From the NCBI GenBank assembly GCA_963556145.1, contig OY744465.1, forward strand, positions 7,006,001 to 7,070,000: a DNA stretch of 64,000 nucleotides. The letters are read 5' to 3'. Position 1 is the first letter of the stretch; each line of letters starts with the position of its first letter. Below are positions 43,011 to 54,127 of the stretch, piece after piece. This DNA comes from Hygrocybe punicea (Eukaryota > Basidiomycota > Agaricomycetes > Agaricales > Hygrophoraceae). Below the pieces are notes generated by a model. It was not told where the DNA came from. It saw only the letters and a list, made by a program, of their open reading frames with translations, and did not search any database. The position numbers and the translations under genes are program-made.

Positions 43011-45344
43011 CTAGATGGTACCCGAGCGTTGCTTCAGTGTTAGTTAGTTTTGTTTTATTTTATTTTATGATAAATTTATTGGAATTTATTTGAAGTTATT
43101 GAATTTATGTGAATTTATTTGAATTTATTGAATTTCTGTGAATTTGTCGGAATTTATTGGGATTTACTTGAATTTATTTGAATTTATTGTACATTTACTT
43201 ATGTGATTTTCTTTCACATTTTATCGTAATTTATTGTAAATTTGTTTCCTACAGTGTGACTTCATTTCGTTGCAGTTTATTTTATTTTACTTTATTTTGT
43301 TTTGAATTTCTTTCCTACAGTGTCAATGATTTTTATTTTATATTATTTTATCTCCAATGTATTTTCTGGGTTTTCTTTGTCAGTATTTATCAGAATAGCT
43401 ATCTCAAATTCACAGTTTTTGTGTCACTTATGTATGTGAATGAAGGAAATGTCCACCTGCAACACCTGTGCTGCAGTGGCTACTCACAGCAGAGTTACAT
43501 GCTTTTGGTGCCACTGATGTTTGTTCGCTTCGCTCACAAACACCTGTAGCACCCGTTCTCCAGTGGCTGCTCATAGCAGATTTACCCACATTTGGTAGCA
43601 CCTTGCTCCATCATGTAGGCTATTTGTTACTGATAATAATAATTTTTTCTATGTCAGAGTCAGCCATACCAATTTCTTATAATAATAAATATATTCATAA
43701 CTTGATTCTATGGTACAGTTGTATGAGGTGGAGGTGGTCAGCCAGTGGAAAAAGAGCAGAGCATCCAGTATAATGACTACATGGATGGGGGGATGGCAAT
43801 CTGAAAGCTGGGGGTAGAGATCTGGAAGAGGGGGGGGTATGAGGAGAGGTGGGGGCAGCGCGAGGGAATTGGACCGAACGGAGGCGCGATCTCGTGCTCA
43901 AACGACCCCAGTTGGTCCCATCCCTGTGTATGTGGCGGGGTTTGGGGATCCGAGGTCCGGGGGTAGAGATCTGGGAGGGGGGGGTATGAGGAGAGGTGGG
44001 GCCAGCGTGGGCCAACGGGGTGGAACTCACTCACAATGGCATGTTCAAACGACCCCAGAGGGTTATAACCGTCCGCGTGCGGGGGGATTTGGCCATCCGA
44101 TGTCCGGGGGTAGAGATCTGGTAGGGGGGGGGGTATCAGGGGAGGTGGGGCCAGCGTGGGTCAACGGGGTCGAACGAATGCGCGGTTTCGCGCTCGTCCG
44201 ACCCCATTGGGTCCTATCCAACTGTGTGTGGCGGGGATCGGCCGTCCGAGGTCCCGGGGTAGAGATCTGGTAGGGGGGGTATGGGGAAAGGTGGGGTCAG
44301 CGCGAGGCAACGGGGTCGAACGTACCCTCGATTTTGTGCTCAATCGACCCCAATGGGTTCCTGCTAAGTGTTTCTGGTGGGGATTAGCCGTCCGAGGTCC
44401 CGGGGTAGAGATCTGGTAGGGGGGGTATGGGGAAAGAGGGGGTCAGCGTGGGCCAACGGGGACGAACGTACCCTCGATTTTGTGCTCAACCGACCCCAAT
44501 GGGTCCCCTCTGCGTGTGTACGGCGGGGATTGGTCGTCCGAGGTCCCGGGGTAGAGATCTGGGATGGGGGGTGTGAGGAAAGAGGGGGTCAGCACGGGCC
44601 AACGGGGCTGCGGCAACGCACCATTTTGTGCTCAATCACCCCCAATGGGTGCCTTCTGCATGTGTGGGGTGGGGATTGGCCGTCCGATGTCCGGAGGTAG
44701 AGATTTGGTGTGGGGGGTATGGGGAAAGGTGGGGTCAGTGTGGGCAAACGGGGCCGTGCGAGCTCACCATTTTGTGCTCAGTCGACCCCATTGGGTCCTG
44801 TCCAGCCGTCTGTGGCGGGGTTTGGTGATCCGAGCTCCCGGGGTAGAGATCTGGGATGGGGGGTATGGGGACAGGTGGGGTCATTGCGGGCAAACGGGGC
44901 CACGGGAACTCGCCATTTTGCGCTCCACAGACCCCAATGCGTCCCTCCTGTGTCTGTACGGCGGGGAATGGCGATCCGAGGTCCCGGGGTAGAGTTCTGG
45001 GTTGGGGGCATGAGGAAAGGTGGGGTCAGCGTGGGCAAACGGGGCCGCGGGAACTCACCATGTTCGGCTCAACGGACCCCAATGGGTCCCCTCTCGTCGC
45101 CTGTGGTGGGGATTTGCAGTTCGGGGTCCAGGGATGGCGATCTGGTATTGGGGAGGTGTTGGGCTCCGCTTTGCGTCGCAGCCAAAATGGCTCGGCTTTG
45201 CCTTGCTAGGGGACAGAGGCCTCGCGTGGCTAAGCAAGCGAGACCACGCGAGTATAAGTGACGAAATGTGCCCACACGCGAGCAAAACGCGACCATAACC
45301 GAATACCCACACCACAGACCCCCCTTCCTCCCCTTCCTTTTAGA
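43011..45344 (-). mobile_element. Helitron array copy 1 (non-autonomous, 2.3 kb)
   Basis: Minus-strand 5' end TCTAAAAGGAAGGGG at 45344, preceded by a host A (plus-strand T at 45345), exactly the A-to-TC junction of a Helitron insertion. 3' end ...GGGTACCATCTAG at 43011, directly followed by the TC of copy 2. Contents: GC-rich block (45150-45300), ten 146-bp units, ~87-bp repeat, AT-rich tract. No gene. Confidence 0.88.
43800..45150 (+). repeat. G-rich 146-bp tandem repeat, copy 1 block
   Basis: Markers at 43814, 43963, 44110, 44259, 44405, 44551, 44697, 44843 and 44989 plus a degenerate tenth unit. The last five intervals are exactly 146, which fixes the period. Confidence 0.95.
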
Positions 45345-45600
45345 TGCTCACCATGAAAAGTCCAGTGCTTGGAATGGATTCTCCAAGATGGTACTTCAAG
45401 AACGACGGGCTCAAGGGCTATGTGAGTAGTTCGTATTATATTCTGTCCTTGGCTGAATGCAATCTACAGCAATTGGCAAGGACACTATGAAAATTTTCAC
45501 CAGTCATAAAGCTGAATATAACGTCTTAATGGCTGAAGAAAAGGACAAACTTGTTTGTGGTCTGGAGGAAGCTAAGGCTATTGAAAAAAAGAGTCAACGC

Positions 45601-48600
45601 GAGCACTTTACACTGAGCCACACATTCCTAGTGGAATCCAATCGGAATGCTCGGATTCCTAGGATTCCCAGTGGATTCCCAGTGAATTTCAAGTCTAGCC
45701 AAATTGTTAGAATTATCACTATAAACTCAGTCCTAGTGCATTCCTAGTCCCAGCTGATTCCGAGTGGAATCCAAGCGGAATACTAGGAATCCAAGGAATC
45801 CTATGGAATTCCGAGTAAAGTCCTAGCATTTATTCTGCATTGGACTCAACTCGGAATCCATTCGGAATCCATTAGGAATTGTAGAGTAAAAATTTTAATA
45901 CTATTATCTAATTTATTGTATATCTACTTAATTGGGGCACTGCCCCGAAATAGATAGCTGAGTTTCGGGAGTTTATATAGGTTTGTTTGGTGCATGGACC
46001 ATTTCAGTGCATCACATGATCATCAACAAACCAACAAACCAAACAATGCAAACAACGCGACAACAACCACATCCACCCACATGCACACACCAAACACCAA
46101 ATGATGGACCCCGCCAACGCCCAAACAACCGCGCCCACGCCCACGACCCATCAACCACACCTCAGCGCCCACCTCCACACCCACGCCCACCTCCACCCAC
46201 GCCCACGCACCACCAACACATGCGACGCCGGCCAACCACAGGAGCCAGAGACGGCAACGGGGAGCGCAGCGGCAGGTGGTGCACCCACCCCCGCTGTCCA
46301 GGTAAGTTTTTTATTATAATTTTTACTGATTTTACTGACTATAACGGTGCCCACACGCGCCAGGCCACCACAGGACACACCACGATGCCCAGTCGTTAAC
46401 CCGACAGCGGCAACCTGGCAGCGGCAGTGGCAATGGCAATGGCGACATGCCAGCAGCAGCGGCAATGGCAGGGCAGCAGCAGCGGCAATGGCAACGGCAG
46501 CAGGCCAGCAACAGCGACGATGGCAGCAGCAGCAGCAATGGCGATGGGGGCCAGGACCTGTAAGTCCCCTCCCTCCCCTGCCTCCTTCTCCCCCTTCCCT
46601 GCTAACCCTTTACTCCCCCTCCCTCAAACTCTCCCTCTCCCTCTTTCCCCCTCCCCTTCCTTCTCCCTTTCCCCCTTCCCTTCCTCCCCCTTCCCCTTTC
46701 CCCCTCCCTTTCCCCCTCTCACCCCCTTCCACTTTCCCCCTCCCTTTCCCTTCCCCCTCCCTTTCCCTTCCCCTCCCTTTTCCTTCCCCCACCCATTCCC
46801 CCCCTTTCCTTCTTCCTCTCACTTTCCCTTTCCCCCACCCTTCCCTCTTCCTTTCCCCCTCCCCCCATTCCCTCTCCCCCTGACTTTCCCCCTCCCCTTC
46901 ACCTTCCCTCTTCCCCCCTTCCCTTGCCCCCACCCACTCCTACTCCCATTCCCCCTCCCTCTCACTTTCCCCCACCCATTCCCATTCCCCCCCATTCCCA
47001 TTCCCCCCCATTTCCCATTCCCATTCCCCCCATTCCCCCTCCCATTCTCTCTGCCATCCCCCCCCCCTCATTTTCACACTTCCCCCTTCCTCACCCCACA
47101 TACTTAAGAATAATTGTCTAGATTAATTGTGTAAATAATTTGTGAAATATTAAATTTTCTCTTGTATATGAGTTATCAATATTGAGAGTAAGATTGTGAG
47201 ACTACTCTTAATAAAAACTTGAGAAATATAGGCTGTCAAGATATAGCTGTAATTGAACAAAACCTGGCTTTGGAGTGAAATGATAGCAACCCATAGCACA
47301 ACTTAAGAGATGGCAAATATTTCTAATCCAGTATCAATTCCTTGGCATGAATGAGGGCACAGGTGAATTAATAGTAATTTTATGTTATTGTCACAGCTCG
47401 CTCTGATTCATGCTCCGGTTCATCCTCTTCCAACCTCAATGTTGGGTCCGTCGTGTCATGCATATCCCACCATGACAATGAAGATGCCGTTCATCTCAGA
47501 ACTTGGCCTCACCATCACCACGAGCCTTGACAAAGAAACCTGCCCTGAAGTCCTGTTGTATATAAGCATGACAATTGTAGTCGTAGTCTACAAGTTTAGT
47601 CTAGCTACTCTTCCCCCGACCACTACCTACCCAGACACTTCCTCCCCCTTCTTACTCCCATTTGTAATAACCTCATACCATATCACAATTCATCACTCTT
47701 GTTTGGTTCATTGTTGCTGGAGCCCACTAAGACAATAGCAATCCATAACAATTATACAACTTTCAAAATATCTCTACCCAGTGATATTATTAATTTATGA
47801 GCAATTCAGATTGAGACTAAAGGTTGTTAGATATCAGGTGCTAGATTAAATATATTGTGGAAAATAAACTAGAGGAAGTGCCAACTTTTTGGTGAAAACC
47901 TTGCTGGATGTGGTTAGACAATGTGTCAAGTGACATATATACAAAATGTGACAGTAAGATCTCACACTCCATGACTCTGCATATGTGTACAACCAGCACC
48001 TGAGAGGTCACTGAGCCCATCAGGTGATGGCAACAAATTCTGGCTTCAATTAAGACAACTCAGTAATCTTGCAAGCAAGGTAACATGATTCCAGTCAACT
48101 ATTATTACAGATAAGCAAAGATAATGTGGAACCAAGAAGTAAAAGGACTGTATGCAAACTCTATAAGGCAGTTGAGGCTATCACTCAAACTAACAGGATC
48201 CAAAGGTGAATATATGTACAAGAAGGAATACCTAACTGTACCAACCTAAAGGAACCCCAGTAGGGCAGTGGAAAATATAACAGCCACTTTGGAGGGAGCC
48301 ATGACTATACAGTACCAAATAAGGGGGGTGGAATAGTGGGTAGTGATGGTGGGTGTGTATGTATGTACATATGAATAGCAAGAACAATTATGAAAGAGAT
48401 GAAAAGACTGAACCAAAATACAATACTGTAGATGCAGGGACTGGAACTGGTTCCAATGGTGCTTGAATTGAGCTACATGAGCTATCCAGAACTGGAATTG
48501 GAGTCAGAATGGGATGTCCCCTTACAAACTCCATCTAAATGCTCACAGATTGAAATAACTCATTCAAGTGGTGTTTTATAAAGCAACTCTACTACTGACC

Positions 48601-50079
48601 TAGATGAAAGCAAACGAATGGAGGATCTTCAATCTTGTCAGAACTGTAGCTGGGTAATATCTAGGATGAGTAGAAAATATAGAGCAACAACCAATTTATG
48701 ATAATATAGATGGGTTCATATAGGCAACAGTTTAAATATGGTCAGAAAAGTAATAAAAATAGATGGAAAGAAGAAATAAAAAGGGATTCAAACAAATATG
48801 CATTCTGGTGAAAGTTCCAGGATGTATGTTGTCATCTTTGGAGATAATAGGTCCATGGCTTCAAAAAGTGGTTTATAAAACTCAACCTTATCATCATCAG
48901 ATCAGAAAGCTGGTGATTGCTTGGCCTAAGTTTGGAAATATCATTAATAATAGGACCATCAGGTGTATATGGATAGTCCTGCTCCATAGACAGTGATGGA
49001 AAAGGGTGGAAAATAGAGTACTCTTACATGGTCTGTTAAGGATATTAGACTGTTAAAGGGATGTTCAAGAGAATAAACTTTGGTAACAGATACAACAGGT
49101 TATCCAATCATTGAAGACAATAACGAGATGATAATGATGACTTTGGAATTGATATGGATCAGTAATCACTGGGGTTAACAGTTAGGATTTAATAGTCATT
49201 GTAATGTGATGAGACTAAGCAAAGTAGCTTTACTTCACCAAGTCATTTAAAGGAATAGAAGCTTAGCTTTCAAATACATTACTTAGCCATGCACTATAGA
49301 AATGTGAATGGAGATAAAGACTGAGTACTACAGACAAGGAAATGAATATAGGAAAAAAAGCAATTGAAAGGAAGGTGACATATGGAGACAGAGAAAGGCT
49401 ATGTACCTCAGACTGGTGAAGGAAACATATATGAAAAGGAATGCTGTTCATAAGACATAAGCATAACAACTAAGTGGAGAGGAATGGCATGTGTGTTATG
49501 ATGATGACAAAGTAAAGAAGGAAAAGGAAGGAAAAGGACAAACAGTGAAGAAATACCTTAACAGTTTGTTGGATGTTTGAATATACTAAGAATGCAGGAA
49601 CAAATTTACAATGTTTTGCAAGGAATCCACTCAGACTCCACTCGGACTCCACTCAGAATTCTTACCAAATATGGAGCGTGGGAAAATATTGCCTAATTTG
49701 GTTAGCATGCCCTTTGTATACCTGATCCCATATATAGTGTCAGAAATGTTTTATTTACAAAATTGAGTGAGAAAAATGCAAAAAAGTCGAAAAAAGCTGG
49801 CACTTTTCAAAAACTTGGCAGGATTCCGAGTGGTTTCCGAGTGGATTCCTCATGATTCCTTGTAAATAAGCATACCCCATGAAAACCAATGAAAATCCGA
49901 AAAATTGACCATTCCAGGCGGAATTTACTTGGAATCCGATCGGAATATCAGAATTGGTAGTGCTCTACAAAAAAAGATTCCATTCCTAGTGGAATCCGCT
50001 CGGAATCCTCGGAGTCCGAGCATTCCGATCAGAGTCTGATTGGATTCCATAGGAATGTGTGGCTCAGTGTAAAGTGTTG
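45601..50079. mobile_element. hAT-like element, GGATTCC type (4.5 kb)
   Basis: Ends GAGCACTTTACACTGAGCC and, opposite strand, CAACACTTTACACTGAGCC. Duplication GTCAACGC (45593-45600) and GTCGACGC (50080-50087), 8 bp with one change; removal restores KKSQR-TSNKL in frame. Subterminal zones consist of GGATTCCxAGTGGATTCC-type words (45625-45880, 49620-50060). Inside are a C-rich tract, a GGTGGTGCACCC...CCAGGTAAGT block (46274-46310), GGCAAT triplets and a polypyrimidine tract. From 47110 to 49600 nothing was recognised. No transposase. Confidence 0.85.
46564..47100 (+). repeat. Polypyrimidine tract of ~540 bp
   Basis: Almost unbroken C and T on the plus strand (CCCTTTCCCCCTCCC-type text), with only scattered A and G. 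It is downstream of a splice-donor-like CTGTAAGT at 46558. It explains the Pro/Ser-rich and Gly/Glu/Arg-rich frames there, which are not genes. Confidence 0.9.
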
Positions 50080-50330
50080 GTCGACGCACATCAAACAAAT
50101 TGAAGGGCTTGGATATAACACACACCATCAGGAAGATCACGGGCGAGGTGTGTTATTAGCTCATATTGAGGAACCAATCTGACAATTTTTTAGCTCGAAA
50201 AATTAAAATCAAGAACTGGAATGGAGACCATGTTAGTTGCAGTTAGAGGATCCTCAAACCAAACAACCAATGGGGTATCCTTTGCAACCGAGGAGGTTGC
50301 CAAATTCCTTCCCACTGCAATGGGCATCGA

Positions 50331-51015
50331 TGTGACGGCAAGTTGGGTTGTAGATCCGAATGGGAATCTACTGTGAAGGGTGATCAGCTAGTAGAAGTGA
50401 TCAAAGGAGTGGCAAGTAGAGAATCCGAGGTCACGTAAGTGGGAACTGGAGAGGATTGGACCTTTCCGATTGGTCGGGTTGGTGTCCGATTGGTCGGGTT
50501 GGTTTCCAGATTGATTTGGGTGTCGGATCTGGTTGGGTCGTGGAGTTGACGAAGAGTATTTAGGGATAGTAAGGGCAGGTTTGTTATGGGATAACGGAAA
50601 GTGGTGAGAGACTTAGTACGAAAGGGTTCTGTGCGTTTTGGGGTGAAGAGTCAACTTGTATTATTGGTACAACTATCTCTACATTTTATAGTACTTAAAC
50701 AAGGCGGTGCTCTGCACAGGCCAGTTAGGAGAAGAGGCAGTAAACGTCAAATCTACTGAAACATATCAACCCGATCAGTGTCTCTACGAAATGTGATAGG
50801 AACTGTAGTATAGGAGTGAACCGGTGTTGATGATCATCGTGATGAGAACGTATACAATCGGGTTGAGCGCCGCACTGTGTTACGGATCGGATCCGGATCT
50901 GGGTTTGGTGGATTTTGGAACGTATTTCGATCGGGTTCGTTATAGGTCTTTGTGCAGATTCGGGTTGTGTCGTATATGTCGGGTTTTCGTGTATAGAGGG
51001 ACCCTGCCCTCTACA
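50331..51015. mobile_element. Solo LTR, 685 bp
   Basis: Starts TGTGACGGCAAG and ends CCCTCTACA (TG...CA), with an exact 4-bp duplication TCGA (50327-50330, 51016-51019). Removing it rejoins TAMGI-DQQDF in frame. It contains a repeated CCGATTGGTCGGGTTGG phrase (50478-50515). No internal retroelement genes nearby. Confidence 0.8.
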
Positions 51016-51119
51016 TCGATCAACAAGATTTTGCTAGTTGTATGGAAGGTTTTGCATTCAATGGCATTCAAGGTTTGCCATTTTGGCTCACTTGCACTGA
51101 AATATGCTGATTAACAACA

Positions 51120-52163
51120 CACCAGGATCGGCTAAGAATTACAAGCAAGAATCCAACTCCCTTCGCAAAGACATACGAGACTTAATGCAGAGAAAGCTGG
51201 GTGAGTCAAGGAGAAGGCATGCTGGATGGTAAAGACTCACAAGCATAATCTCATAATCTTGCAGTTGAGGCCACTGATGATGAAGATGCATGGATGCACT
51301 GGAGTAAATACTGGGAACTTGTCGTGGTCGTACACAGAGTCATTATTGAGGGATGGCCCAAGACAATGGCCTTTGCAAATTTGAGTACAGTATCAAAATC
51401 GATTGCTGATCTTGAGGAGCTTCACAGGCAGTGGAAAACTGGAAAGACAAGATGGTGGCAGATCTCTGATGAGGAGTTCGAAAAAATGGATCAAGAACGT
51501 ACCGAGAAAATCAACAAAGGAGAACTCAAGGGACCACGACATCACCAGACTCATTCTGACAAAGGAATTAAGCGGCGACATCAAGGTGACGACTCGGGCA
51601 GGAAGCGTCGCAGGACCACTGGAAAGAGCAGGGAAGTTATCAGTGATAGCAACGGAGGCAGCGATGAGGAACAAGATGGGGGAAATGCAGACCCCAGCCA
51701 TTCAGAGCCTAGCAACTTTGGAAATCCCTTGGCCAGTGCAAGCATGGAAGCCAACGTCAGCGCAGATACCCTCGCCTTGCAATTTGGACATCTAGCGAAC
51801 TTCAACGTCGACTGTGAAAACCATTTCGCAAGCAATGGAAACAATACCATCGCCAATAACCTCACGAACTATGACCCCGCAGCGGATCCCAACTTCAATG
51901 ACGAAAATTTTCTTCTATCCTTACAAAGCTTCAGTGTGCCATTGGCCACACCAGTCACGTTTGACCTCCTCCTTCCACCTTCAGAGCCTACGTTTAACAC
52001 CACGATGCCTAAAATGACGTTTGACTGGACAACATTCAACACCACAATGCCACAAGGAACGTTCAACATACCTGACAATGACGACGTGTCTCACCTTGTT
52101 GGATCCAATGTGATGATGCCATTAGGTGTGTGGAATGGAGAGGGATGGATGGGAGGACACTAA
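51120..52163 (+). CDS. 3' exons of the interrupted 45-52 kb gene
   Basis: Exon reading SAKNYKQESNSLRKDIRDLMQRK, a 64-bp intron (51201-51264, GTGAGT...TTGCAG), then VEATDDEDAWMHWSKYWELVVVVHRVIIEGWPKTM. The WPK...ANLSTV and LEELHRQWKTGKTRWWQIS blocks are typical of the family. A basic stretch (KGIKRRHQGDDSGRKRRR) looks like a nuclear localisation signal, and the rest is an acidic, Asn/Thr-rich tail with the repeat FNTTMP. The frame ends at a TAA at 52163 and is intact for 290 codons. Function unknown. Confidence 0.7.
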
Positions 52164-53141
52164 GTCACTGTGCAGAGATAGCTGCTCTGAGTCTGCGTAC
52201 ACAAGCTTATCGATGGTATCTGACCAAACAAGGCACTATCTAATTGATAAAGAGAATGATAAGATTTTGGCGCTGATTATCTCTATTAGATGTGATAAGA
52301 TTAATGTAATCTAAGGACATTGCAGTACCTCAGTATACTTATTGCTGGAGTCGATGTTTTCCCAATATAGATAGCGGATTGATGGGCGATGTTTGAGGAT
52401 TATTCAGATTGGTATTGCTGGAGTCGGGGAAACCACGGACCACAGCCTAATAAGGCTGGATGCATCAACCATTAGACCAGGCTTATAAGCGTGTTAAGGT
52501 GGGAAGTACAGGTGAATTTGGGTGAATTTGAAGTATACTATATTGCCTTTTACAGTTGAGAAGCAGGCATTTATTACTCAAGTATTTACTCTGAAGCCTT
52601 GCACTGGCTGCTGGCATTAGCCAAGGCTTCGAATTGTTGGTAATACCCGCTGTAGAGCCATCTCAACATAGTGCTGTAGCGTCATCATCATTTTCATGGA
52701 CATCTCAACAAAAGCAAAGATTAAGACACTAAGACTCTACCTCACATGCCTTCCAAACACACTACCTCTTCCTTCAGTTAACGGAGGCATTTATCGATTT
52801 GACAACTTTTCACTTGACAATGACTGGGTGAATGACATAGGAGAAGGAGCTGTAAATAGGGAGCTGGAGGTCAGGCTAGGTTCTCAGGCTCAGGGCACAA
52901 TCAAAATAAAAGAGCATGGATCAGGGATCTATGACGTGACAAATGCACTTTTATTATTTGGCGTGATAGAAACTGTGCGTTTGCGCGATAGAAACTGCAC
53001 GTTTGCGCGATAGAAACTGAGCATTTGCGCGATGAGATTAATACATTTAAAAAAAACATCTTCCTAGTTATAACTTAGTTGCTACCAATCATATTGGAGG
53101 AGCAGGCAAGAAGTGGAATCATTGTACACAAAAAAAACCAG

Positions 53142-53522
53142 TCATTGAACAATGAGCTTTTGAGCCAACTGAGCTCCAACACTCTCAATGCAGTGGTTAG
53201 CATGCCTGAAACCAGCACCATCCTTCACCAATGTGAGCATGTGTCTCTTACATCCTCTGCCCATCTCGCCAAATTCCAGAGCCTCAAAACATTTGAGCGC
53301 ATCATCATATGGATTTCGTCCATCGAGTAAAAATCTGCCCATTCCATTCCACCACACAGTGTACCAATCTTCATTGCACCGCTCAGGTTTGTTACAATCA
53401 GCAGCATGAAAGCTAATTATCGGTGGCTCAGTTGCAATGATCTGTTTATGCTCCTCGAGGGTCTCCTTGACTTCTGCTACAGCCTGAAAAATGTTTGGAC
53501 CGATCATGTTTTTATGTTCCAT
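53142..53522 (-). CDS. WNGMGRFLLDGRNP-type protein, C-terminal exon
   Basis: 126 open codons with FHAADCNKPERC, WWNGMGRFLLDGRNPYDDALK and LEFGEMGRGCKRHML. The pattern is one I associate with multicopy hypothetical proteins of Agaricomycetes; no function is known. The N-terminal part probably lies in upstream exons (right of 53522), which could not be assembled. It lies next to the left end of the DDE transposon and reads towards it, so it is probably transposon cargo. Confidence 0.6.
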   Translation of the reverse strand: MEHKNMIGPNIFQAVAEVKETLEEHKQIIATEPPIISFHAADCNKPERCNEDWYTVWWNGMGRFLLDGRNPYDDALKCFEALEFGEMGRGCKRHMLTLVKDGAGFRHANHCIESVGAQLAQKLIVQ

Positions 53523-54127
53523 AGTTAGCTCATGAAATCATGTGTCGACCAGCTGTGAAAATGTGAATTCAAAGAAAAGCTGTTTATTGAACTTGAAGCA
53601 GAGTTGGATTAGGTGAGCTGGGTGGAAATGCCATTTGCGTGCTTGTATGCCATGCATTGCAAAAAGCTGCGTGGATTCTGACATGAAATAGTGGCTGAGA
53701 TGGAGGAGTCAGACAAGAACATCATTCTGGAAGGGTGGTGGGGTGAATCTTCAATCGCAAGGTGAGTAATTCATCTGTTATTATGTAGAGACTGAGTGTA
53801 CCTTCTATACGCCTGCGAAATAAATATATCAAACTCGGCTTCGGCAACATTGGGAACACAAATGGGTCAAGCTTCTGTCCTTTTTATCCCTTCTGCATCT
53901 GAAGTATTGTAAATCTGCGGCAGTCTGAAAACATCTTTGACGCTCATGATAGTGTCTTTGAGTCAAGTTTGTAGAGTGTTCTTTACCTACTGCAAAAAAA
54001 TCCATTCTCATTTAGTTGATTGGATGGAGGATAAAGGCACCTACACGAAAGACATGAGTCCCTTGGAGATCCCAATTAATTGGGTGTCTGATAGGGACTT
54101 GTGAAGTAGTTTCTACCATCTTGGAAT

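Larger units (their letters stand above)
45345..52163 (+). pseudogene. Agaricomycete gene of unknown function, interrupted by three insertions
   Basis: The gene can be read from MKSPVLGMDSPRWYFKNDGLKGY, across an intron (45422-45481), DTMKIFTSHKAEYNV and EEAKAIEKKSQR. It then resumes after a 4.5-kb element with TSNKLKGLDITHTIRKI, and after stops with METMLVAVRGSSNQTTNGVSF...TAMGI. After a solo LTR comes DQQDFASCMEGFAFNGIQG, then the 3' exons at 51120-52163. The order resembles a multicopy Agaricomycete family of unknown function, some members of which begin with an HMG-box-like region; that part would lie upstream. The Helitron array at 45344 has removed or displaced it; no matching exon was seen left of the array. 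Stops near 50150-50220 and a frameshift near 51112 confirm a pseudogene. Confidence 0.7.

Noticed and set aside
42376..43014. Long Gly/Trp-rich frames across the G-rich arrays (also 44710-45261, 39618-40136, 26068-26565)
   Set aside because: The unit is 146 bases, so frames rotate each unit; long openness exists on both strands and follows from composition. No start context, introns or family.
39150..45150. CRISPR-like or telomeric interpretation of the regular repeats
   Set aside because: Units are contiguous 146-mers with no unique spacers, and no short telomeric motif is present; the arrays sit inside Helitron ends.
46347..47107. Pro/Ser-rich and Gly/Glu-rich frames
   Set aside because: Direct product of the polypyrimidine tract.
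50331..51015. Plus-strand frame 50824-51114 as a gene
   Set aside because: It starts inside the solo LTR and runs into the exon out of the true frame.
52126..52314. Further + strand frame beyond 52163
   Set aside because: Overlaps the true C-terminal exon in another frame and has no features.
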